Positions 1 through 3,803 of a stretch of 7,587 nt of DNA are shown here, in pieces. The notes under the pieces were generated by a model. That model was given only the letters and a program-made list of their open reading frames with translations, did not search any database and had not been told where the DNA came from. Position numbers and translations under genes: made by a program. How positions within the stretch are numbered: the stretch's first letter is position 1; each line of letters starts with the position of its first letter. This DNA comes from Eubacterium sp. (lineage in GTDB: Bacteria > Bacillota_A > Clostridia > Lachnospirales > Lachnospiraceae): contig JAILEL010000327.1 of the NCBI GenBank assembly GCA_024687845.1, positions 1 to 7,587 on the forward strand. Reading direction: 5' to 3'.

Positions 1-166
1 GTACAAATACTGCTAAAGACGCTTTTGGTATTCGCCACATCTTATCACCAACTCTTCTAGCTTCCAATTTCCCTTCGTTGATTAAGCTGTAGATTGTATG
101 ATTTCCAACACCTAATATTTCACAACAATCGGCTACAGACAAATATTCTTGGTATTCTTCAAACAT
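1..166 (-). CDS. Excisionase-like helix-turn-helix DNA-binding protein (partial, runs off left edge)
   Basis: Reading leftward from an ATG at 166, 55 codons are open to the window edge. The product starts MFEEYQEYLSVADCCEILGV and continues with the pattern of a MerR-like/HTH_17 fold: a helix-turn-helix at about residues 8-32 (VADCCEILGVGNHTIYSLI) and then the usual wing, GKLEARRVGDKMWRIPKASL. A strong ribosome site (TAGGAGG, 174-180) sits 7 bases before the ATG and fixes the start. Such small proteins act as recombination directionality factors (Xis) or regulators, and in Clostridia elements are often followed by a tyrosine recombinase. That gene would lie to the left of this window and cannot be seen. 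It is divergent from the mobilization operon, which fits the control region of an integrative element. It could instead be an ordinary small HTH regulator. Confidence 0.8.
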   Translation of the reverse strand, partial: MFEEYQEYLSVADCCEILGVGNHTIYSLINEGKLEARRVGDKMWRIPKASLAVFV

Positions 167-198
167 AATTGATCCTCCTACATGATTTTTGGTCTGAC

Positions 199-258
199 AC
201 AAACAAGATTGGTTTGTAATAAAAAATATTTTATTAACATATTTGTAATGAAATATTG
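199..258. promoter_or_regulatory. Candidate operator/recombinase-binding repeats upstream of the excisionase-like gene
   Basis: ACAAAC (199-204) and GTTTGT (212-217) form an inverted repeat. TTTGTAAT occurs twice, at 213-220 and 242-249, each followed by an A-rich stretch ending in AATATT. Short inverted and direct repeats directly in front of an Xis-like gene are the usual location for Xis or integrase arm sites or an autoregulatory operator. The arms are short and the stretch is very AT-rich, so chance is possible. Confidence 0.3.
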
Positions 259-330
259 ATTATTTGTATGTTCGTGCTGTATAAAAACTAAAAAATAATG
301 GAGGAAACAAGAAAAATGGGGTAAAAGTTA

Positions 331-363
331 TTATTTGTTACTGGGGAACAAGTAAAGTGTGTG
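331..363 (+). other. Candidate origin of transfer (oriT) for the mobilization module
   Basis: TTATTTGTT (331-339) and AACAAGTAA (347-355) form a 9-bp inverted repeat with one mismatch around the 7-base loop ACTGGGG. It is followed at once by AAGTGTGTGAC. An imperfect inverted repeat with a nick region a few bases downstream, placed upstream of mobC and the relaxase gene, is the classic arrangement of oriT. I do not recognise the nick sequence of a specific plasmid family, so the call rests on layout only. Confidence 0.3.
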
Positions 364-390
364 ACAAAACACGTATTTATTATATATAGT
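361..390 (+). promoter_or_regulatory. Candidate promoter for the mobilization operon
   Basis: GTGACA (361-366) and TATAGT (385-390) are separated by 18 bases; TATATA (383-388) with a 16-base spacer is an alternative. Transcription would start near 397, just before the long hairpin at 404-447, about 120 bases upstream of the mobC-like start. A second, weaker possibility is TTGATT (256-261), 18 bases, TATAAA (280-285). Confidence 0.35.
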
Positions 391-403
391 GTATAGTTGA
401 TAT

Positions 404-447
404 ACCTGAGTTTTATGACTTGGGTTTTTAAGTCATAAAACTCAGGT
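404..447. repeat. Perfect 18-bp inverted repeat (long hairpin)
   Basis: ACCTGAGTTTTATGACTT (404-421) is exactly complementary to 430-447, with the 8-base loop GGGTTTTT between them. There is no T-tract after either arm, so it is not a normal intrinsic terminator on either strand. It lies between the candidate oriT and the mobC-like gene. It could be a binding site for MobC or the relaxase, an element of oriT, or an mRNA structure controlling the operon. Confidence 0.9.
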
Positions 448-449
448 GT

Positions 450-492
450 TATGATAGATTTTATATGTTTTATTTTTAATAAATCTATCATA
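450..492. repeat. 12-bp inverted repeat just upstream of the mobC-like ribosome site
   Basis: TATGATAGATTT (450-461) pairs perfectly with AAATCTATCATA (481-492) around a 19-base AT-rich loop. It starts 3 bases after the 18-bp hairpin and ends 11 bases before the AGGAAGG ribosome site of the mobC-like gene. Two consecutive strong stem-loops in this leader suggest a relaxosome-binding or autoregulatory region. Confidence 0.85.
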
Positions 493-518
493 GCAGCATA
501 AACAGGAAGGTGAAGGGT

Positions 519-824
519 ATGGAAAGACAGAATAAGGACAAGTACCTATCTGTAAGATGTACAGATAGCGAAAAGGAAAAGATAATGAAGAAGGCCTTTA
601 AATTAGGAAAGAAATTGCCAGAGTATGTTGTTGATAGTTGTTTGGCTCCGGCTGAAAGACCTAGTAAGAGGGTTAAAAAAGCTCTTATAAAGGAAGTAAA
701 GGTGTCTAATCAAATAAATCAGATCGATGCAGCTTTGAAAAACTATAAACTTAACATGACTAAAGGTAATCTGAAGAGCTTAGAAATGAGAATTAAAGAG
801 TTAAAGGAGATTATTTTATGCTGA
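519..824 (+). CDS. mobC: MobC-like relaxosome accessory protein (ribbon-helix-helix)
   Basis: The product is 101 residues. The start is taken at ATG 519 because AGGAAGG (504-510) sits 8 bases before it; a GTG at 510 in the same frame would overlap this ribosome site. Residues about 8-38 have the strand-helix-helix pattern of MobC-type mobilization proteins (YLSVRCTDSEKEKIMKKAF, then LGKKLPEYVVDSCL). The C-terminal half is lysine-rich and helical (IDAALKNYKLN, LKSLEMRIKELKEI). In this family the protein binds oriT as part of the relaxosome and helps the relaxase nick DNA; it may also repress its own operon. It overlaps the downstream relaxase gene by 7 bases, indicating translational coupling. 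Its length is normal for this group. The symbol is given by similarity of type, not by a database match. Confidence 0.8.
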   Translation: MERQNKDKYLSVRCTDSEKEKIMKKAFKLGKKLPEYVVDSCLAPAERPSKRVKKALIKEVKVSNQINQIDAALKNYKLNMTKGNLKSLEMRIKELKEIILC

Positions 825-1417
825 GTGTAATGGATATGGGTAGATTTAATGCCTGTAAGAATGAGCAGAATGTTAACAAGAGTAAGACATATTATAAAAA
901 TGCTGATGCTATTGAAAAGGTGGTGAGGTATATAACTCGAACAAGGGACAATGAAAGCAGGAGAAATGAGCTGATCTATTCAGGTGGATCAGGTGTTATT
1001 ATTGATGCGCCTATAGAGAGTATAATAAATCAATTGAAGGGAGTACAAAGTTTTTATGGTATAGATTCAAGAAAAGGCAGAAGGCTGATGCATCTGGTTA
1101 TAGGATTTACAGAAAATGATTTTTATCAGCTGAATAATGATTATGCACTTGTTGATCTGATTGGAAGAGAAACGAGTGCTTATTTTTTTGCTTTGGGCTT
1201 TCAAAATGTATATGCTGTGCATCATGATCAGGAAAAGAAAGTCCATATACATATCTGCATAAGTTCAGTTAACTATATTACAGGGCTTAAGATTCAAATG
1301 GATTATGAGTTTAACAGAGCATTGGACAAGGCTGTAAATACTTTCTTTGAGAATGCAAAAGTAATAGCTGCAGAAAATCGAGGAGAAATAACCGAAATTG
1401 AAGATCTATATAATTAA
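818..1417 (+). CDS. Compact MOBP-type relaxase / mobilization nuclease
   Basis: The product is 199 residues; its ATG overlaps the mobC-like stop and has AAAGGAGA (803-810) 7 bases before it. The HUH-type metal motif is clear at residues 135-152: HHD (135-137), then H143-I-H145, then N152, followed by a glycine four residues later, as in MOBP relaxases. H92 in RRLMHLVIGF fits the conserved histidine of motif II. Tyr38 in VVRYITRTR is the best candidate for the nicking tyrosine of motif I; Tyr25 and Tyr26 are alternatives. The enzyme would nick oriT and stay bound to the 5' end during conjugal transfer. It is essentially only the catalytic domain: no primase, helicase or long C-terminal tail follows, and no type IV secretion genes are visible, so transfer would need a helper element. 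Confidence 0.85.
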   Translation: MLSVMDMGRFNACKNEQNVNKSKTYYKNADAIEKVVRYITRTRDNESRRNELIYSGGSGVIIDAPIESIINQLKGVQSFYGIDSRKGRRLMHLVIGFTENDFYQLNNDYALVDLIGRETSAYFFALGFQNVYAVHHDQEKKVHIHICISSVNYITGLKIQMDYEFNRALDKAVNTFFENAKVIAAENRGEITEIEDLYN

Positions 1418-1439
1418 TAGTAATGAAAGGACCGATATT

Positions 1440-1961
1440 ATGAAAGAAAATTCACCCTATATAAAGCCCTACAGACTATCTTGCAAAAAGTGTGAGAAGG
1501 AAATAGATGCCAGAGATATCATTCGATTGGATTCAAGTAATATTAGAAATGCTGGTGGTTCAGGAGAGATAGTTACTGGTGGTAATTTGATTAAGGATCC
1601 TCAGGATATTATAGATAAACCTGATAATATTACATCTCAGATCTTGGATTATCAGAAACTATTTATTGATGACGATAGTTCTAAGAGTAGAAGAGCTTAT
1701 AGTACAATATACCAGATACCAGCAAAGGAATTAAATCTGACTATGGATGATGTAGTCGAGATGGTAGAAATAGTTGCACATTCATATGAAGAATACCCTT
1801 GTGTCTATGCTGTAAGTAAGGCTGGAGAGGTAATTCGTGCTGATATGATATTCAGCAACTACTCTGTGAATGGTGAGAAGCTTACTATGAATTTCAAACC
1901 ACAGAAAATGACAAATGCTTGTAAGGCGGTGATGAAAAACAAGACCAATAATGATAAATAA
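1440..1961 (+). CDS. Unrecognised 173-residue protein of the mobilization operon
   Basis: The start is taken at ATG 1440, with GAAAGGA (1425-1431) 8 bases upstream, rather than at the in-frame ATG at 1398 that lies inside the relaxase gene without a ribosome site. It begins 22 bases after the relaxase stop in the same direction, so it is probably co-transcribed. There is one CxxC pair near the N-terminus (Cys15-x2-Cys18, in YRLSCKKCEKEID), a polar, Gly/Asp-rich middle, and a mixed alpha/beta C-terminal half (QIPAKELNLTMDDVVEMVEI, then YPCVYAVSKAGEVIRADMIF). No membrane segment or signal peptide is visible. I do not recognise the family. Position suggests an accessory mobilization protein or element cargo. 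Its last 180 bases overlap the open frame of the opposing SymE-like gene. Confidence 0.75.
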   Translation: MKENSPYIKPYRLSCKKCEKEIDARDIIRLDSSNIRNAGGSGEIVTGGNLIKDPQDIIDKPDNITSQILDYQKLFIDDDSSKSRRAYSTIYQIPAKELNLTMDDVVEMVEIVAHSYEEYPCVYAVSKAGEVIRADMIFSNYSVNGEKLTMNFKPQKMTNACKAVMKNKTNNDK

Positions 1962-2192
1962 CACCTGGATGAAAACAAGTTGACTTGACACTTCGAGTTT
2001 GATATACTTTTTAATAGTTAAGGTGATGATGGGTTCAAGTTGGATAATCAGCTTTCCATCTTCATAAGATACTTGGATACCTTCTCCAACAGTATATCCT
2101 AGAAGAGATAACCATTTCCCACGTATTCGAATTTCAGGGATGGTTGGATCAGAAACTATTGCTTCATAGACATTAAGTTGTCGTTCTATCAT
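1782..2192 (-). CDS. SymE-like protein (AbrB-type fold), with an unusual read-through tail
   Basis: The start is at ATG 2192, reading leftward, because AAAGGAGG lies 5 bases before it; an in-frame TTG at 2216 is less likely. Residues 1-53 match the SymE-like pattern: RQLNVYEAIV, then IPEIRIRGKWLSLLGYTVG and a swapped-hairpin end, VSYEDGKLIIQLE. In E. coli SymE is an SOS-induced type I toxin of AbrB-like fold controlled by antisense RNA. Relatives are widespread in Clostridia, mostly of unknown activity. Here no stop follows the domain: the frame stays open for about 83 more residues, the last 60 or so being antisense to the preceding gene and hydrophobic in part (LVFIQVLFIIIGLVF). That tail is probably not a native part of the family, so the 3' end may have been lost in a rearrangement. 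The domain call is firm; the full length is not. Confidence 0.65.
   Translation of the reverse strand: MIERQLNVYEAIVSDPTIPEIRIRGKWLSLLGYTVGEGIQVSYEDGKLIIQLEPIITLTIKKYIKLEVSSQLVFIQVLFIIIGLVFHHRLTSICHFLWFEIHSKLLTIHRVVAEYHISTNYLSSLTYSIDTRVFFI
1980..2008 (+). promoter_or_regulatory. Promoter-like sequence facing into the SymE-like gene
   Basis: TTGACT (1980-1985) and TATACT (2003-2008) are separated by exactly 17 bases, a near-consensus housekeeping promoter. It points rightward, opposite to the SymE-like gene, and there is no coding sequence for it to serve before the terminator at 2287-2319. Its transcript would therefore be an RNA antisense to the SymE-like mRNA. Confidence 0.5.
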
Positions 2193-2231
2193 TGGTGCCT
2201 CCTTTCTGGCTACCAATGCTACCTGATAAAG

Positions 2232-2260
2232 ATATTATCACCCAGTATGTTCAATGTAAA
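2232..2260 (-). promoter_or_regulatory. Promoter of the SymE-like gene
   Basis: Read on the minus strand, TTTACA (2255-2260) and TAATAT (2232-2237) are 17 bases apart, preceding the ATG at 2192 with a short leader carrying the AAAGGAGG ribosome site. Transcription would start near 2225. I saw no obvious LexA-type operator beside it. Confidence 0.6.
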
Positions 2261-2286
2261 CCATTTTTTAAATAAGAAAGACAAAC

Positions 2287-2319
2287 AGGCAAAAGGTGTT
2301 GAGCCTTTTGCCTATTTTT
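2287..2319 (+). terminator. Intrinsic terminator
   Basis: AGGCAAAAGG (2287-2296) pairs perfectly with CCTTTTGCCT (2304-2313) around TGTTGAG and is followed by ATTTTT. It would end the candidate antisense RNA and any read-through from the mobilization operon. The opposite strand is also T-rich after the stem (GTTTGTCTTTCTT), so it may work in both directions and insulate the SymE-like promoter. Confidence 0.8.
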
Positions 2320-2474
2320 ATGGGTATGTATGGGAATATATGGTAATAGTAGTAAATACTATTATAAAAATGTTAGGAAGAATATTAACCTTTTTAGTAG
2401 ATTAGCCGATATATATTATATCAGTAGAAATCATCTAAATAAAATACTGAGAAAAATATGAGGTACAGTTATAG
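2320..2474. other. Non-coding AT-rich spacer with two small palindromes
   Basis: No credible gene is present here. The only structures seen are TAATAGTA (2344-2351) paired with TACTATTA (2357-2364), and GATATA (2408-2413) paired with TATATC (2417-2422). Both are short and AT-rich. The stretch separates the SymE-like unit from the riboswitch operon and would be a natural place for an element boundary, but no direct-repeat attachment site is visible. Confidence 0.5.
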
Positions 2475-2505
2475 AAACTCTTAAAATTCTATTAAGAGTT
2501 TTTAT
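2475..2505 (+). terminator. AT-rich terminator-like hairpin upstream of the riboswitch promoter
   Basis: AAACTCTTAA (2475-2484) pairs perfectly with TTAAGAGTTT (2492-2501) around AATTCTA, and the right arm runs into TTTAT. The pairing can extend outward with a G-T and A-T pairs. The stem is weak in GC, but the shape is that of a rightward intrinsic terminator. It ends 6 bases before the -35 box of the riboswitch operon, so it would shield that operon from upstream transcription. Confidence 0.55.
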
Positions 2506-2510
2506 ATAAC

Positions 2511-2539
2511 TTGATTATATGCAGAGAACTGCATATAAT
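2511..2539 (+). promoter_or_regulatory. Promoter of the riboswitch operon, embedded in an 11-bp-arm palindrome
   Basis: TTGATT (2511-2516) and a perfect TATAAT (2534-2539) are separated by 17 bases. Transcription would begin near 2546, only a few bases before the riboswitch aptamer, which strongly supports the assignment. ATTATATGCAG (2514-2524) and CTGCATATAAT (2529-2539) form a perfect inverted repeat around AGAA, covering the spacer and the whole -10 box. Such a site could bind a dimeric regulator and block the promoter. A -10-like box also exists on the minus strand, but without a good -35. Confidence 0.75.
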
Positions 2540-2550
2540 ATTACTATCAT

Positions 2551-2640
2551 ATTTGGCAAAACACGCGAAAGAGTGCGACGCAAAACTAAAAGGGACTAAC
2601 AGAAATACATGGATGTGTTCTTATGTCAGCCAGTTGCAAC
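2551..2640 (+). ncRNA. Cyclic di-GMP-I (GEMM-I) riboswitch aptamer
   Basis: The conserved pieces of the class I cyclic di-GMP riboswitch appear in order: GGCAAA (2555-2560); a hairpin CAC/GTG (2562-2564 with 2573-2575) capped by C-GAAA-G (2566-2571); GACGCAAA (2577-2584); AGGGACTAA (2591-2599); and ATG-x-CAGCC-x-GTTGC (2623-2637). The second helix forms by GAC (2594-2596) with GTC (2625-2627), CT (2586-2587) with AG (2628-2629), and a distal arm 2601-2609 with 2614-2621. CTAAC opposite TTATG fits the receptor for the GAAA tetraloop. The G before C in GGCAAA is retained, which favours cyclic di-GMP over the cGAMP-binding subclass that carries A at the corresponding ligand-contact position. One deviation is seen: A2585 replaces the usual G at the base of the second helix. 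It lies between a good promoter and a terminator directly before a gene cluster. Confidence 0.88.
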
Positions 2641-2660
2641 TATCGAGATTGATATTAATG

Positions 2661-2693
2661 AACACCGTAGAGTTAGTCTGCGGTGTTTTTTTT
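2661..2693 (+). terminator. Intrinsic terminator acting as the riboswitch expression platform
   Basis: AACACCGTAG (2661-2670) pairs with CTGCGGTGTT (2678-2687) with one T-G wobble around AGTTAGT, followed by an unbroken T-tract through 2693. It lies 20 bases after the aptamer and 8 bases before the ribosome site of the first gene, so its main effect must be on that cluster. Cyclic di-GMP would control read-through. Two upstream segments inside the aptamer are complementary to this terminator (see findings), which hints at an alternative fold and possible OFF control, but direction of control is not proven. Confidence 0.85.
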
Positions 2694-2711
2694 GTTATTT
2701 AGGAGGTGTAT

Positions 2712-2948
2712 ATGAAAGGTTACTTAACCGTTAAGGAGGCAGCATTTAAATTTGGTTATTCAGAGCGGTGGATCAGTAAGTTATGTCAAGATAATAGGAT
2801 ACCTGGGGTGGAAAAAGCTGGAATAACATATTTGATACCAGAAAATGCTGAAATGCCAAAAGATAATAGAATTACTACTGGTAAGTATAGAAATTGGAAG
2901 AAACGTTATGGTAAGAATAAAATATTGGAATATGAGATGGATGCATAA
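2712..2948 (+). CDS. Small helix-turn-helix protein, first gene of the riboswitch operon
   Basis: The product is 78 residues. The start is ATG 2712 with AGGAGG (2701-2706) 5 bases upstream; a GTG at 2706 overlaps that site. Residues 4-43 form a MerR-like/HTH_17 fold: LTVKEAAFKFGYSERWISKL, then a recognition and wing part, NRIPGVEKAGITYLIPENA. The end (DNRITTGKYRNWKKRYGK) is basic. Proteins of this shape (KGYLTVKEAA at the start, GKY near the end) are common in Clostridia as small presumed DNA-binding regulators; targets are generally unknown. It is the first gene after the terminator and 57 bases before the first zinc-ribbon gene, so it is likely induced or repressed together with the cluster. 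It could bind the palindrome at 2514-2539 and give feedback on the operon; this is inference. Confidence 0.8.
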   Translation: MKGYLTVKEAAFKFGYSERWISKLCQDNRIPGVEKAGITYLIPENAEMPKDNRITTGKYRNWKKRYGKNKILEYEMDA

Positions 2949-3005
2949 CAAGATAAACAAGCTAATTTACATAAAGAAAATGAATTGAGAAAAGGAGGAA
3001 CATAT

Positions 3006-3728
3006 ATGGCATTAATTAATTGTCCTGAATGTGGCAGAAGTGTATCTGACAAAGCAATTAGCTGTCCTGAATGCGGATATCCTGTTAGAGAATATGAAAC
3101 AAATACACATAAAAAATCAGATAATGCAAAGTATTATGAGGGCAATGTGTATGATATTAGTCCAAGATGGCAGGCTTTTGTTGATAGTTTAAACAAACCC
3201 CAAAAAGAACAAAGATATGGAAATTCATTTCAAAATAGAAAAAGTAAAGGATATAGTGAAAAAAATAAAATAAGAGACAGAATAATAGTTTTTAATACAA
3301 TAATAGGTTTTTCTTGGATTGGGCTAGGGGTAATACAAATAATATATTTTATAAAGTGTTTGAAGTATGTAAATCAAGGTATAAATTTTCAGTTCTATTT
3401 GGGAGACCATTTTTTCTCTAATACTAAGGCGATTTGCATAGTAGGATTGATTTTTGGGGTATTAAATGCAGGCTCAGCTATTTATGACTTATCAAATATG
3501 AAGAATTCTAAGGATAACGTGTTGTCCCTAATTGAAAAAGCAAAAGTTGGTTTTTTTGATGTATTATTTTTCTTTTGGAATGGATATTTAGGATTAGAAT
3601 TTTTAAGATCGCAAAATTCATTAGATATTTTTTTTGGAATAATAATTGGCATTGCCGTATTATCTGATATTATCTATAGAATTTTTATTGGTTTAAATCG
3701 AGGAAAAATAAATGATTTATTCAGTTAG
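3006..3728 (+). CDS. Zinc-ribbon protein with four predicted membrane helices
   Basis: The product is 240 residues. The start is ATG 3006 with AAAGGAGG (2991-2998) 7 bases upstream; it begins MALINCPECG exactly like its downstream paralogs, which confirms this start over a TTG at 2985. A zinc ribbon is formed by Cys6, Cys9, Cys20 and Cys23. Residues 28-92 are polar and probably disordered. Hydrophobic segments at about 93-117, 141-162, 181-199 and 207-230 predict a four-helix membrane domain with no recognised catalytic motif. With no signal peptide, the zinc ribbon should be cytoplasmic. It is the first of four consecutive genes sharing this N-terminal module. Function is unknown; the design suggests a membrane protein with a cytoplasmic interaction module. 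Confidence 0.85.
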   Translation: MALINCPECGRSVSDKAISCPECGYPVREYETNTHKKSDNAKYYEGNVYDISPRWQAFVDSLNKPQKEQRYGNSFQNRKSKGYSEKNKIRDRIIVFNTIIGFSWIGLGVIQIIYFIKCLKYVNQGINFQFYLGDHFFSNTKAICIVGLIFGVLNAGSAIYDLSNMKNSKDNVLSLIEKAKVGFFDVLFFFWNGYLGLEFLRSQNSLDIFFGIIIGIAVLSDIIYRIFIGLNRGKINDLFS

Positions 3729-3803
3729 TAGACTTATGTTTGTTAGTCTTTATACTAGTACATGGAAAACTAAAGTAACGGATAAATAACTAGGGGTGAT
3801 GAT

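Larger units (their letters stand above)
2015..2320 (+). ncRNA. Candidate antisense RNA to the SymE-like gene
   Basis: This is inferred from a promoter-like sequence (TATACT at 2003-2008, predicted start near 2015) and the intrinsic terminator ending near 2319. The RNA of about 305 bases would cover the SymE domain coding region, its start codon, its ribosome site (2198-2205) and the region of its promoter. This resembles SymR, which is antisense to the 5' end of symE in E. coli and blocks its translation, although SymR itself is shorter. No meaningful protein is encoded on this strand in the interval. Read-through from the mobilization operon would give the same antisense sequence. Confidence 0.35.

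Noticed and set aside
288..491. Open frame of 67 codons on the minus strand between the Xis-like and mobC-like genes
   Set aside because: It covers the two strong hairpins and the candidate oriT, has AT-driven composition and resembles no family.
1067..1252. Open frame of 61 codons on the minus strand inside the relaxase gene
   Set aside because: It is antisense to the conserved relaxase motifs, which clearly define the coding strand.
2178..2405. Open frame of 75 codons on the plus strand after the SymE-like gene
   Set aside because: It overlaps the SymE-like ribosome site and promoter and reads straight through the intrinsic terminator at 2287-2319; no sensible protein pattern.
2511..2702. 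Open frame of 63 codons across the riboswitch
   Set aside because: It begins at the -35 box, runs through the aptamer and ends after the terminator T-tract; the structured RNA explains the sequence.
3729..3803. Possible hairpin (AGACT/AGTCT) and TATACT box between the first two zinc-ribbon genes
   Set aside because: The stem is only 5 bp and no acceptable -35 box lies at the right distance, so neither a terminator nor an internal promoter is supported.
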